Shown piece after piece: positions 1 through 9,336 of a stretch of DNA of 64,000 nt (position 1 is the stretch's first letter; each line of letters begins with the position of its first letter). The DNA is from Burkholderia cenocepacia (GTDB taxonomy: Bacteria > Pseudomonadota > Gammaproteobacteria > Burkholderiales > Burkholderiaceae): positions 577,781-641,780 of the forward strand of contig NZ_UAQZ01000014.1 in assembly GCF_900446215.1 (NCBI RefSeq), in the 5' to 3' direction. The notes under the pieces were generated by a model that worked only from the letters and a program-made list of their open reading frames with translations, was not told the origin of the DNA and did not search any database. Both the position numbers and the translations under genes were made by a program.

Positions 1-2006
1 GCAAAACCGTTCGCATTGCCCGTGCCGCCGCCCGCTGTACGGCCGCCGCTGGCAGAACCGGCGACAGTGCGCTGCGTTGCGTCGGTGAACGACTTCAGCG
101 CGGCCTGACCGTCCTGGAGGCTTTCGGCGCGGTTCGTTTCACTCGCCTTCGACACGGTCTCGAGCACGGCTTCCGCGCCGGCAAGCGGATCGGTGGCGGC
201 CGTTACGTTCAGTGGCTGGGCAGTGGCTGGCTGCGTCGATACATAGAGCCCCTGCTCGGCGCGTACCGCGCCGTACGCGCCAGACTTCAAGTCGAATCCG
301 TTGCCGAGGAACGAGCCGCGCGTGTTATCGGATTGCTCGATCAGGTAGCCCAAATGCAGGTGAGAACTGTAGCTCGACGAGTAGAGGTGGACCCGGTTCT
401 GACCGGTAGCGTCGTCCATGACAAGCTGGTTGAAGCCATCACCGCCGTATTCGCGAGAACGGAAGCCGGACAGCAGGCCGTGCGTGTGCCACACCGGCAT
501 CGTTACGCCGCCGTGCAGTCGCGAGATGATTACCGGCCGGTCGCAGTCGCCATTGACGAACCCGAGGAGCACCTGATCATCTTTGCGTAACGGGAAGTAG
601 CCGCCGCGCTTCGAGCCTGCGTCCGGCATCGCTGCACGAATCCACGATGTGGACTTCGTATTGCGATCCTTTCGACTGTTCGACGTCCGGACCCGCACAC
701 GATTGCCGTCGTCCGTGTGGATTTCCTCGTCGCTGTCCGTCACGACGATCGCCGTCTGCAAGTGCATCTCGGGCTTCTCGTGCTCGAACGGGCTGCGGAA
801 TGGCGTCTTGCGGCGTTGCGCTTCGATCTCGACGTGAAAAAATCCGATACCGCCATCGCGATGGCTCACGGTCGTACCGACCCCGGTCGCGTGGACCTGC
901 TCGATCTCGCTGCGCAGGCTGCGCGGGAATCGTGTGAGGGCGTCCATGCCGGGCAAGTTATTCTGGATCAACCAGTCGCTCGCGATGATTGACAGTTCGC
1001 GCTCCTCCTCCGGCAACGCATCGAAGAGGGGATGTCCCGACACCTTGAACCAGTAGCCGGGCAATGCATAGCGGGGACTGCCGATCGCGAAATAGCGCTT
1101 TGCTCGCGAAGCCCATTCCTCGGTGCGGATGCGGGCCTGTTGTTGTCCAGCATCAGACTCGGCCCATGTCTGCGAGCCGGTATAGAGATACTCTTCGCCT
1201 TGACCGGGTAACTCATCCAGGTCAGCCGCTGGCGTGCTGGTCTGTTTGTCGAGGTCTGGCCGCTTGTAGTCAACGGTGCCGAGCGTCAGCGTCGCACTTT
1301 GGGCGTCCTGCTGTTCGCTCAACTGGGTAAGTCCGTCGAAATCCTCGTCGGTACCCGCGTGGCTGAACTTCATCTCCGAATTCGGCAGCGACGGCCCAAA
1401 GTAGAGGTCGTCCATCATGACGACCTTGTGCGACTTGCCATCCTTCGCGAAATCGAAGCGCGGGAACACACCGACTTCCTCGAGGCTGCGGTGCACGAAA
1501 TTCCAGTCGGTTTCCCACTGCACGCGGTGCGAATACGAGCGCATCGCCGTGCGCAGCTCCTGTCCATAATTGCCGGAGGCCTGTGGATGCTTGTCGAATA
1601 CGTCGGTGAGAATCTGCCAGCCGCTGGCTTCCTGCCAATCGCGGCGATCGCTGCTGAGCTTGAGGAAGCTTAACCACGAAGCGAAATGGAGCTGAAAGTA
1701 CGACAAAGTGCCATCGTTTCCTAGGCGGCGAGCCTGTTGCACGTAGCCATGGATTGGCAGATAGCCGCCGTCCGTCTGGCGGATCCAGAGCGTGACGGGC
1801 TGCAGCATCAGGGCGCTGAGCTTGATCTTGTCGCCGACGACCGATGAGGCATCGACAGTCACCTCGAAATTGCGCCCGAGCCGCGCTTTAATCTTGACGT
1901 ACAGTGGCGTGAGCCAGTTGTCGCCGAGCGGAGTGTCAAGTTTGACGATACGATCGAACTGCGCGTAACCGCCGCGCAGCACCTTATCCAGCATGTCCGA
2001 TGCCAT
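1..2006 (-). CDS. vgrG: VgrG, type VI secretion spike protein (3' end beyond window)
   Basis: Reading the minus strand from ATG at 2006 gives an uninterrupted frame of about 668 codons that leaves the window at base 1. The first ~380 residues match the gp27-like part of VgrG, with a stretch reading RAMRSYSHRVQWETDWNFVHR typical of the family. Residues ~450-560 form the gp5-like OB fold, including WIRAAMPDAG and DQVLLGFVNGDCDRPVI. The part after that (HLHLGYL near residue 590, FLGNGFDLKSGAYGA) is the usual start of the C-terminal extension. VgrG trimers cap the Hcp tube and carry effectors. An alternative ATG lies four codons downstream (1994). Effector or adaptor genes would be expected to the left of the window. 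The family call is from recognised sequence, not from a search. Confidence 0.9.
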   Translation of the reverse strand, partial: MASDMLDKVLRGGYAQFDRIVKLDTPLGDNWLTPLYVKIKARLGRNFEVTVDASSVVGDKIKLSALMLQPVTLWIRQTDGGYLPIHGYVQQARRLGNDGTLSYFQLHFASWLSFLKLSSDRRDWQEASGWQILTDVFDKHPQASGNYGQELRTAMRSYSHRVQWETDWNFVHRSLEEVGVFPRFDFAKDGKSHKVVMMDDLYFGPSLPNSEMKFSHAGTDEDFDGLTQLSEQQDAQSATLTLGTVDYKRPDLDKQTSTPAADLDELPGQGEEYLYTGSQTWAESDAGQQQARIRTEEWASRAKRYFAIGSPRYALPGYWFKVSGHPLFDALPEEERELSIIASDWLIQNNLPGMDALTRFPRSLRSEIEQVHATGVGTTVSHRDGGIGFFHVEIEAQRRKTPFRSPFEHEKPEMHLQTAIVVTDSDEEIHTDDGNRVRVRTSNSRKDRNTKSTSWIRAAMPDAGSKRGGYFPLRKDDQVLLGFVNGDCDRPVIISRLHGGVTMPVWHTHGLLSGFRSREYGGDGFNQLVMDDATGQNRVHLYSSSYSSHLHLGYLIEQSDNTRGSFLGNGFDLKSGAYGAVRAEQGLYVSTQPATAQPLNVTAATDPLAGAEAVLETVSKASETNRAESLQDGQAALKSFTDATQRTVAGSASGGRTAGGGTGNANGF

Positions 2007-2544
2007 GCAACAACCCCGTTTAGGGAAACACGTCTATTGCTCTCAGACAATTCGACGATAATGTTAATGTAAAATTCCGGAAAGCAAACAGAAATAAAAT
2101 ACCGATTCGATTTCGTTATTAGAGCATAGCAAAGGTTAGTGGAAAACGCGCTCGCTCGTCGCCTTATAAAGGCACTGCTTTCAGAAAACTAACGAAGATT
2201 AACTTCGTGAGCCGGTACTTCCCTCCAAAGCCAGACAGTCACATGCCAACGCGCTCGACGAATCTATCCGTCGTAATATAACGTCGAGCAGTCGCTGCGT
2301 CCGGCTTCGCTTTCACGAAGCTATCGGCCATTCCGTTACTTTGTGCGGCCATCAAGCGATGAATCCCCGATGCCATGTATCTACGCGAGCATCCGGTTCA
2401 AGAACGAACTCGTGCGCCCCCTGGTTCTACCGCTGCGGTCGATTCTAAAAAGATTCATCCATATATCACTTTCCCGAGCACGGCCCACGATGGCCGCTCC
2501 GCCGCTGCACTCCCGCATCGGTGCACTTCGCTCAGGAACTCTCC
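2007..2544. other. Upstream region of vgrG, no confident gene
   Basis: AT-rich 5' region between vgrG (leftward) and a rightward membrane-protein gene. Bases 2050-2220 are notably AT-rich for this genome and probably hold the vgrG promoter, but I cannot pick unambiguous -35/-10 boxes. A possible short reading frame at 2343-2576 has no recognisable product and no good ribosome site. Confidence 0.5.
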
Positions 2545-3039
2545 ATGCATCCCACTCTTGCCTTCGCGATTGGTAATGTCGTTGCCGTTATTCTTGTATG
2601 TACTGGCGTCGCTCTGTTTTTCAGACGGCGCGCTACTCCAGCTCCCACCTCAGAGTCGCCTACACCTACTGCCGTTACCTCTTCCGTTCAGTACGAGCTT
2701 TTCGATCCAACTATCGATGAATGGGGGGCCCAAGCCCCCTACCCCGATCACGCACTACATGCAGTCAGACATACGACGCCGACGTCCTCCAGGACATCAG
2801 ACTATCCGACTCGCCGTTCGCCCGATCCGTTTCTCGACGATGGCGAGCCGGTCGAAACCGAATCGTGTCGACGCCGTTTTGAATTGCCAGCACGCGCCGA
2901 ACCGCTCGACTTTCCATCAGCGTTGTCAACCGAGCCGCGTCCATCACCAACAACTGTTGCCGAACCGGATCACTTCTCGTACGCGCCATCGTGGGCGTCG
3001 GTAAGCGGCCAGCCAACCCATCTTGACGAGCGAGTTTAG
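2545..3039 (+). pseudogene. N-terminal membrane-anchored protein, truncated by IS66
   Basis: ATG at 2545 follows an AGGAA ribosome site. Residues 1-24 (HPTLAFAIGNVVAVILVCTG core) form one membrane-spanning segment followed by the basic RRR stop-transfer. The rest is a Ser/Thr/Pro-rich, probably disordered cytoplasmic tail. The native sequence ends at base 3000, where the IS66 terminal repeat begins; the last ~13 codons to the stop at 3039 are encoded by the element. I do not recognise the family. Its position beside vgrG suggests a type VI accessory or a neighbour gene, but that is context only. The tail composition could also mean a weakly conserved lineage-specific protein. Confidence 0.5.
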
Positions 3040-4589
3040 GCGGCGGCCGAGAGTGGCTGCCAGCGATGCGGCAGCAGCGCGTCGATGTCGTTGGCCTTGT
3101 GGGTCGGCAAGCGCGTCAGCACGTCCTTCAGATAGGCGAGAGGCTCGAGCCCGTTCAGTTGTGCCGAGCGGATCAAGCTCATGATGGCGGCCGCGCGCTG
3201 ACCCGCACGCAGTGATCCGGCGAACAACCAATTGGACCGCCCGACTGCCCACGGACGGATCTGGTTTTCGACCCAGTTGTTGTCGATCGGCACATTCCCG
3301 TCATCGAGATAGCGCGTGAGTGCATCCCATCGTTTCAGGCTGTAGTCCAGCGCCTTCGCAATCGCCGAGCCCTCCACAACGAGTTTGCGCTGCGCCATCA
3401 GCCATTCATAGAGGGCGTCGCACACCGGCTTGGCCCGACGCTGTCTAAGCCGCTGCCGTTCGTCGGCATCCAGTGCTGCGGCTTCGCGTTCGATGTCGTA
3501 GAGCGCGGTAAAGAACGGCAGGGCCTGCCCCGCAACCTGGCTGCTGTGGTTGGCGTGCAATTCAAAGAACTTGCGTCGGGCATGGGCCGCGCATCCGATC
3601 TCGGTGATGCCGTGCTGGAACGAGGCTTTGTACCCGCTGTAGTCGTCGCATACCAGCTTGCCGTGCCAGCCCTTCAGGAACGTGCGAGCGTGCGCACCGG
3701 CGCGGCTCTCGGCGAAGTCGTAGACCACCGCGCGCAGTTCGCTGAACTGAGTCGACGTATACGCCCACAGGTATGCCCGGTGCGTTTTACCCTTGCCGGG
3801 ACTGAGCATTTGCACCGGCGTCTCGTCGGCGTGCAACACCGCCTGTTGCCGGATGGCCTGGCCGAGTGCGTCGACCAACGGCTGCAACTGCACGCCACAC
3901 CGGCCCACCCAGGCACCCAGCGTGGATCTCGGGATGGCCAGTCCCGCACGACCAAAGATCTGTTCCTGGCGATACAGGGGCAAGTGGTCGCCGTACTTAG
4001 CGACCAGTACCTGCGCGAGCAACCCGGCGGTGGGCATGCCCTTGTCGATCACATGCGGTGGAACCGGCGCCTGGATCAGCGTCTCGCACGCCTTGCACAC
4101 CCACTTGCCGCGGATGTGCCGTTCCACCGTAAACACGCCCGGCGTGTAGTCCAGCTTCTCGCTCACGTCCTCGCCGATCCGTATGCGTTCGCAACCGCAC
4201 TGGCACGTTGTGCTGTCCGGTTCGTGATGGACGTCGGTGCGTGGCAGTTGCGGCGGCAGCAGTGCCCGTTTCGGTTGCTCGCGTTGCCGTTCAGCTCGCG
4301 TCGGCTCGAGTTGCTCGAGTTCCATCTCGATGGCAACCAAGTCGCCATCGATGGCCTCGTCGAGCAGGTTCATCTGCTCGCTGTTGAGCTGTTCGCTGCG
4401 CCGGCCGAACTGCTGGCGCTTGAGGATCGAGACCTCATGGGTGAGTTGATCGATACGGGTCTGCCGGAAGCGTAGCTCCCTGTCTCGTTCACTCGCTTCC
4501 CGCTCCTTCTCCTTGACCTCGGCAATCAGTTGCGCGGCAAGGGCGCGCAACTGTTCCGGGTTGAGTGCGTCGAGGTCGGCGGGGTTCAT
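3036..4589 (-). CDS. tnpC: IS66 transposase TnpC
   Basis: The 517-residue protein is full length for IS66 TnpC. Residues ~1-60 are a coiled-coil leader (KEKEREASERDRELRFRQ) followed by the HLTHEV..LKRQQFGRRSE leucine-zipper motif. Residues ~120-170 are the zinc-binding segment with TCQCGCERI and KWVCKACE. The rest is the DDE catalytic core, with LHADETPVQ, VCDDYSGYK and a late Glu in the NNWVENQIRPWAVGRSNWLF block. The C-terminal LNGLEPLAYLKDVL is the standard IS66 end domain. It is third in the element and starts 63 bp after tnpB. It appears intact, so the element is potentially active. Confidence 0.95.
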   Translation of the reverse strand: MNPADLDALNPEQLRALAAQLIAEVKEKEREASERDRELRFRQTRIDQLTHEVSILKRQQFGRRSEQLNSEQMNLLDEAIDGDLVAIEMELEQLEPTRAERQREQPKRALLPPQLPRTDVHHEPDSTTCQCGCERIRIGEDVSEKLDYTPGVFTVERHIRGKWVCKACETLIQAPVPPHVIDKGMPTAGLLAQVLVAKYGDHLPLYRQEQIFGRAGLAIPRSTLGAWVGRCGVQLQPLVDALGQAIRQQAVLHADETPVQMLSPGKGKTHRAYLWAYTSTQFSELRAVVYDFAESRAGAHARTFLKGWHGKLVCDDYSGYKASFQHGITEIGCAAHARRKFFELHANHSSQVAGQALPFFTALYDIEREAAALDADERQRLRQRRAKPVCDALYEWLMAQRKLVVEGSAIAKALDYSLKRWDALTRYLDDGNVPIDNNWVENQIRPWAVGRSNWLFAGSLRAGQRAAAIMSLIRSAQLNGLEPLAYLKDVLTRLPTHKANDIDALLPHRWQPLSAAA

Positions 4590-4652
4590 GCGGGTCAGTC
4601 TGCCAGAACCCTGCCGACGGAGGAAGCGTGACTGTTTACCTCCCCGCCGGAT

Positions 4653-4991
4653 TTAGACGACACGGATCACGCCATCCTCGCCGATGCGTTGCCAGGGCAA
4701 GCCCAGCACCAGGCCGGCCAGTTGTTCGTGCGTCAAGACACGCTGCTTCGGTTCGCTGCCGATGTGCGGCCACGCGAACTGCCCTTGATTCAGGCGTCGC
4801 GCGGCCAGCCAGATGCCGATCCCGTCGTGAATCAGGACCTTCATGCGGGTGGCGCGCCGATTGGCGAACAGATAGGCATGGTGTGGGTGCGCGGCGCCGA
4901 ACACCTTGACCACACGTGCCAGGGCCGTGTCGAAACCGGCCCGCATGTCCAGTGGATCGACCGCCAGCCAGATCTCGTCGACACGAATCAC
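4653..4991 (-). CDS. tnpB: IS66 accessory protein TnpB (Orf2-like)
   Basis: The start is the GTG at 4991, giving VIRVDEIWLAVDPLDMRAG, the canonical N-terminus of this family. It overlaps the tnpA stop as GTGA, so translation is coupled. An in-frame ATG lies upstream but would add 18 residues foreign to the family. The 112-residue product carries the hallmark AYLFANRRATRMKVLIHDG and LTHEQLAGLVLGLPW. TnpB is required for IS66 transposition, but its biochemical role is not settled. Confidence 0.93.
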   Translation of the reverse strand: MIRVDEIWLAVDPLDMRAGFDTALARVVKVFGAAHPHHAYLFANRRATRMKVLIHDGIGIWLAARRLNQGQFAWPHIGSEPKQRVLTHEQLAGLVLGLPWQRIGEDGVIRVV

Positions 4992-5371
4992 CGCAGCCAC
5001 TCGCGCAGCCAGACGGCACACTGGGTTGCCTCGGATACCGGCCAACTCACCGTGATCGACTGATCTCCTCGGCGAATCTCAATGCGGATCTCCGGCGAAT
5101 GCGGACTCGGCGCTCCCAATGCCACCGGCACAAAGGCTGGCAGCGACGGTGGCGTGGCCGGCGGACGGCCCAGCGGTCTCTTGGGAAGTCGGCCTTCCGC
5201 CTGATCGATCCAGCGCCGCAGCAGATTCGCGTTGAGCCTGTGTTCCAGAGCGACCGCCGCAACCGATACGCCGATTCCCTGGCAGGCCGCTACCACCTGC
5301 GCCTTGAACTCCTCACTATAGCGTTGCCGACGACGACGCTCCGGGAGTGATTCCGATTCGATAGTGTTCAC
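4988..5371 (-). CDS. tnpA: IS66 accessory protein TnpA
   Basis: First gene of the IS66 element, 127 residues. Residues ~15-65 form a helix-turn-helix (RYSEEFKAQVVAACQ, then VSVAAVALEHRLNANLLRRWI), as in IS3/IS66 first-orf proteins. A basic proline-rich linker and a short C-terminal beta-rich part (EIRIEIRRGDQSITVSWP) follow. It starts about 80 bp inside the right terminal repeat, where the element's promoter would lie. It probably binds the terminal repeats. Confidence 0.92.
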   Translation of the reverse strand: MNTIESESLPERRRRQRYSEEFKAQVVAACQGIGVSVAAVALEHRLNANLLRRWIDQAEGRLPKRPLGRPPATPPSLPAFVPVALGAPSPHSPEIRIEIRRGDQSITVSWPVSEATQCAVWLREWLR

Positions 5372-5450
5372 GTGTCCGCTTATTCGTTAAGTGGACACGA
5401 TACTCCCAAGCGCCTCGGCCAAACTCAAGACGGGTTGGCTGGCCGCTTAC

Positions 5451-5570
5451 ACACGAACGCCATACTCCATGGCCGGGTTCTCGGTACGCCACCGCCGCGA
5501 TCAGCACTCCCTGGTCGACCGCACAATCGATGTGGTAGCCACGCTGCTCATATCGAAACGTCATTACCAT
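5451..5570 (-). pseudogene. 5' fragment of an unidentified gene cut by IS66
   Basis: ATG at 5570 opens about 40 native codons (MVMTFRYEQRGYHIDC, then REPGHGVWRSC) before the frame enters the IS66 right end at 5450; translation would run on to 5316 inside the element. The remainder of the gene is not found on the other side of the element, where a plus-strand gene is broken instead. I do not recognise the family. The alternative start is the ATG two codons in. Confidence 0.5.
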
Positions 5571-7098
5571 TCCCGGATCCGGGACATATAAAATGATTGT
5601 TCCGATTTACGTAGCGCGATCTCTCCAGACTCGCCATTTTCATCACATCAACACTCCGCGACGTCAGACGTGGTGCAGCGAACGTCGCCTTCTTGGCGAT
5701 GGATAACGCGGGCATTGTCTCGATCCGTCGCGTGAGCGTACTGCTAAAAGTTTTCGTATCAGCCGTCAACTGAACCAAATTCCGACCGCGTTTTTAGTGC
5801 GCATTCTAAAACATCCTATAGACTCCTAATTTATTGTATTTTTGAGTGGGTCATGCCGATGAAATCCAGGCCGAATAGCCAAAATTGTATACTCGGCCCG
5901 CGCGGCAAAAGCGCTCAGCCGATTGAAATTTCATGGAAAATGTAAGGTCCGCGAGGAAGGGATATTACCTAGCCGAAACGCGGCCGAGTCGTTCCGAAGG
6001 CACGAAAGCAAGGCGGAAAGACGAATTTTCTTCCGACACGATCACAGGATTTCGGGCCAAGAATCGTCATAATTTTCCGGCGTTGGGATTTACCCACTTC
6101 GATAACGTCTGCTATCACGCTCGACAAAATTGCATCGGGCACGAAGCTTGCGTGAGCGGGACAACGCTCCTCGTTAGGTAAGTTGATATTTTTCGTGTCT
6201 TCCGTACGGCGGTCGACATTCGGTCCCCGCATCCGGACGGCTTGGTCCGCGATCCAGAATACCGAATCCAAAATATCGGCAACGTTCGTTTCATTACATG
6301 CAGGATAGGATTATTTTAAAAACATGTTTTCTATAAATTCTTTCAATTTTGTGAAAATTGACGTAGCCCTACTTTGCACACCGTAGCGGCTTGCACTACT
6401 ACCGCACGGCCTTACTACCTACGCGAAGCGTGCATTCCCCACTCGACAGACCGGAACCAGCCATTACCCCGCGATTCCGGTCGAGCGAGTCTAGCGGCGG
6501 AGCGGCAGCGCCTAGCAACCCTTGCAGGTCGCCCACCGATACCGGACCACCGCGCCTTCCTCGGATCGGGAGATCGTCGTCACCAGCGTTGGCTGCGGCA
6601 ATGCGCGAGTAGGCGCCACGTAACGGGGTCCTCTCTCTGCCGTACATGCCGCAGATCGCACGATCGAGGTGACCGTGCGGAATCGGATGTGGCGGATGGA
6701 CCCTTCTGGGTTGTGCCGATTGCGCCATCTCGAAGAGGAAAAACGCGAAGCCGAAACGGATCGTGGCGGACTCGAGCATGGACAACGCCATGTTGCGGAA
6801 CGTACTCGTAAAAAATGTATGGTCCGCCCCGGCTTTGCAAGGCGAGCGTTGTCGATCCGACGCATCTCAGTCCGGCCCCAAACGAATCGCATCCTTTTGG
6901 CGTTTAGGTCATGATGAACTCTCCGCAACCCGCCCGCATTTTGGCGAGCGAGGCGGATAACCAACGCATTATCCCCGCGCCTGCACGAATCGCTCGCAGA
7001 ACAAAATAGCAAACTGGTTCATCGCTTGTTTCGAGTCGTAGACCGTGCAGGGATGCCGACGGTTTGCGAAGCAAAGACGTCGCTTCACCGGTGCTAAC
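5571..7098. other. About 1.5 kb with no supportable gene
   Basis: Bases 5580-6370 are AT-rich for this genome and hold only short overlapping frames with no recognisable product. Bases 6390-6900 are GC-richer with overlapping frames on both strands (for example minus 6791-6399 and 6840-6580), none with a ribosome site or family signature. The stretch could be a decayed gene whose identity I cannot recover. The tetR promoter should lie near its right end. Confidence 0.5.
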
Positions 7099-7134
7099 AT
7101 GCGTCGATCGAAAGCGACTCCGCGCAAACTCCGC

Positions 7135-7860
7135 ATGAGCAAAACGACAACCCCGACCAAATCGCGCCCGACCCGCAGCGACGCACAGCGGCAGGCGATT
7201 CTCGATGCCGCATCGCTGCTGTTCATCGAGAAAGGATTCGGCGGCACCAACATCAACGATATTGCCGACGCGGTCGGCATGACGCGCACGGCGCTGTATT
7301 ACTACTTCCCCAGCAAGGAATCGATGCTGGAAGCGTTGACGCGGGAAGTCACCGAACGCGCCAGCGATCTGACGAAGGAAGTCGCGCAACGCGCGGAGCT
7401 GCCGCCCGACGAGGGGCTTCGGCAACTGATCCTCGGCCACGCCGGGCTGATCCTCACGCATCCGCTGCAGTTCCGTGTCGCCGAACGCAGCGAAAGCAGC
7501 CTGCCGGACGCGCAGCGCAACGCTGCCCAGACAGCGCGGCGCGCCGTGCGAGACGATTTCGTGAACGTCATCCGGCGCGGCATCGAGCAAGGCGTCTTCC
7601 ACGCGGTCGACGCCGATGTCGCGGCCTTCTCCATCATCGGCATGTGCAACTGGTGCGCGTGGTGGTTCGACGCTCGCCGGCACACGTCCGTCGACGCGGT
7701 CGCCGAACTCATCGCGTCGCTCGGCCTGCGCATGCTTCGCGTCGAAGACGTCGTCGACGGCACCCGGCCGCCCGCCACGCGCGCCGACGTCCGTCGCGCG
7801 CTGGCCGGCATGCACGAAGCGCTGGCCACCCTCGAAAGCAGCCTCCACGGCAGGGACTGA
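7135..7860 (+). CDS. TetR-family regulator of the catabolic cluster
   Basis: The 241-residue protein has a TetR N-terminal DNA-binding domain at residues ~10-58: QRQAILDAASLLFIEKGFGG, then INDIADAVGMTRTALYYYFPSKE, with the recognition helix in MTRTALYYYF. The C-terminal ligand domain (~70-240) is typical in length but gives no ligand clue. I chose ATG 7135; ATG 7099 is possible and would add 12 basic residues. Neither has a strong ribosome site. It ends 129 bp before the alpha/beta hydrolase, with a clear operator-like repeat between them. Local repressor of the downstream operon is the simplest role, released by a substrate or CoA intermediate. Confidence 0.85.
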   Translation: MSKTTTPTKSRPTRSDAQRQAILDAASLLFIEKGFGGTNINDIADAVGMTRTALYYYFPSKESMLEALTREVTERASDLTKEVAQRAELPPDEGLRQLILGHAGLILTHPLQFRVAERSESSLPDAQRNAAQTARRAVRDDFVNVIRRGIEQGVFHAVDADVAAFSIIGMCNWCAWWFDARRHTSVDAVAELIASLGLRMLRVEDVVDGTRPPATRADVRRALAGMHEALATLESSLHGRD

Positions 7861-7907
7861 CGTACCGGCCGTTCACCGTTCCCGTTCGAATCGGCGTTTA
7901 CACTTAC

Positions 7908-7945
7908 GTCAAAAATTTGACGTTATTGTCAAATCTACCTAGCAT
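7908..7945 (+). promoter_or_regulatory. Promoter with overlapping inverted-repeat operator
   Basis: TTTGAC (7916-7921), 6 bp, GTCAAA (7928-7933) is a perfect two-half-site repeat; a third half-site GTCAAA lies at 7908-7913, two bases before the first. A sigma-70-like -35 (TTGACG, 7917-7922), 17-bp spacer and -10 (TAGCAT, 7940-7945) overlap it, so a bound regulator would block the -35. The same 18-bp arrangement occurs at 21744-21761 upstream of the AraC gene at the far end of the cluster. Confidence 0.65.
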
Positions 7946-7989
7946 TGGCATATGGTCAATGTCAGGAGCGCGCACGCGCGATTCGTCCG

Positions 7990-9273
7990 ATGAACGGTTT
8001 ATCTCCCTCCAGCAAACCGGCCGCCCAGGCCACCGCGGGCTTTCTCAATACCGACTGGAACCCGCGCGACGTTCCGCCGGGCACGGTCACGACCAATGTC
8101 GTGCTGCGCACCGCCGACCAGGCGGCCACCGGCGGTTCGCTGTACCGCCCGTCGACGGCGACGGACACCGTGGTGTGCGTGATGCACCCGCGCGAGTTCA
8201 TGGCCTGCCATTACCTGATTCCGGATATCGTGGAAGCCGGCTACGCCGCTTGGTCACAGTCGCCGCGGTCGGTCGGCAACGACCTGCGACTCGAACACGA
8301 ATTCGCGCTGCACGACGTGGCCGCCGGGCTGCAATACCTGCGCGCGGCGGGGTTCCGGCGCATCGTGCTGCTCGGCAATTCGGGCGGCGCGGGACTGTAT
8401 GCGCTGTATGTGCAGCAGTCCGCGCTGCCTGGCGCGCAGCGCATCGCACGCACCCCGGGCGGACGCCCGACGCAACTGGCCGAACTCGACATGCCCGTCG
8501 TCGACGGTTTCGTGCTGGTCGGCCCGCACCCCGGCCAGGGCGCGCTGCTGCTCAACTGCATCGATCCGAGCGTCACGGACGAGAACGATCCGCTGTCCGT
8601 CGATCCGTCGCTCGATCCGCTGTCTCCGGCCAACGGCTATGCGGGCAAAGGCAACACCCGCTATAGCGCCGAATTCGTCGAACGATACCGCGGCGCCCAA
8701 CACGCACGCGTGGCCCGCCTCGATGCGCACGCCCGAACGCTGATCGCGCGGCGGCAAGAAGCTCGCCGGCGTGTGAAGGAAAGCGGCGCGAATGGCATCG
8801 CCGTCACGCCGGAAGACCGGCGCGTCGCCGCCCACACGCCGATCTTCAACGTCTGGCGCACAGACGCCGACCTGCGTTGCTTCGATCTCGGCCTCGATGC
8901 ATCGGACCGCAAGTTCGGCTCACTGTGGGGCGCCGACCCGTATGCGTCCAACTACGGCGCGGTCGGATTCGCGCGGCAGTGCACACCGGAAAGCTGGCTG
9001 TCGACGTGGTCGGCGCTGTCGTCCAACGCGTCGCTGGCCAGCACCGCGCCCTCGATCGTCCAGCCGGTGCTCGTCATCGAATACACCGGCGACCAGGCGT
9101 GCTTTCCGGGCGACGTGCAACGCATCGTCGATGCGATCGCGTCGCCGTCCAAACATCACCACCGCGTACGCGGCGATCACCACGGCCGCGCGTTGAGCGC
9201 CGACGAAGCACCTGGACGGCTCGAGGCCGGCCGGCTGCTCACGCAATGGTTGCGCGAGCAATTTTCGCTCTGA
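7990..9273 (+). CDS. Alpha/beta hydrolase, first gene of catabolic operon
   Basis: Serine hydrolase fold of 427 residues. The nucleophile elbow is GNSGGAG with Ser131. A strand-end Asp sits in EYTGDQACFPGD (~residue 360) and a late His in RGDHHGRALS (~390). A ~100-residue helical insertion between elbow and Asp (EFVERYRGAQHARVARLDAH) acts as a lid and makes it longer than simple ester hydrolases. ATG 7990 is preferred because the frame upstream is within the promoter. In this cluster it could cleave a ring-opened acid (C-C or amide bond) or an ester substrate. The specific reaction cannot be told from sequence. Confidence 0.8.
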   Translation: MNGLSPSSKPAAQATAGFLNTDWNPRDVPPGTVTTNVVLRTADQAATGGSLYRPSTATDTVVCVMHPREFMACHYLIPDIVEAGYAAWSQSPRSVGNDLRLEHEFALHDVAAGLQYLRAAGFRRIVLLGNSGGAGLYALYVQQSALPGAQRIARTPGGRPTQLAELDMPVVDGFVLVGPHPGQGALLLNCIDPSVTDENDPLSVDPSLDPLSPANGYAGKGNTRYSAEFVERYRGAQHARVARLDAHARTLIARRQEARRRVKESGANGIAVTPEDRRVAAHTPIFNVWRTDADLRCFDLGLDASDRKFGSLWGADPYASNYGAVGFARQCTPESWLSTWSALSSNASLASTAPSIVQPVLVIEYTGDQACFPGDVQRIVDAIASPSKHHHRVRGDHHGRALSADEAPGRLEAGRLLTQWLREQFSL

Positions 9274-9336
9274 TCGGGCCGCCTGCCGTTCCCGGCCCTT
9301 CTTCGTCATCACGACCCTTCACGGACGACACGACTC

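Larger units (their letters stand above)
3001..5450 (-). mobile_element. IS66-family insertion sequence, three-gene type
   Basis: The element begins GTAAGCGGCCAGCCAACCC at 3001 and ends with its near-perfect inverted complement at 5450; 22 of about 23 terminal bases match, the one difference being after the AACCC run. Length is 2450 bp and it holds tnpA, tnpB and tnpC in the usual order on the minus strand. IS66 normally makes an 8-bp target duplication. Here the left 8 bases (GGGCGTCG) and right 8 bases (ACACGAAC) do not match, and the two flanks are pieces of different, convergent genes. That points to an IS-mediated deletion or recombination between two copies after insertion. Confidence 0.93.

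Noticed and set aside
2375..3004. Long plus frame overlapping the IS66-truncated membrane-protein gene
   Set aside because: It is the alternative frame of that gene; low-complexity Arg/Pro/Ser composition and no ribosome site.
5933..6181. 82-codon plus frame in the AT-rich gap
   Set aside because: No ribosome site, no recognisable family, and a similar frame on the other strand.
6399..7012. Overlapping minus frames that might be a decayed gene
   Set aside because: No frame has a start signal or recognisable domain, and frames on both strands are equally open as expected in GC-rich DNA.
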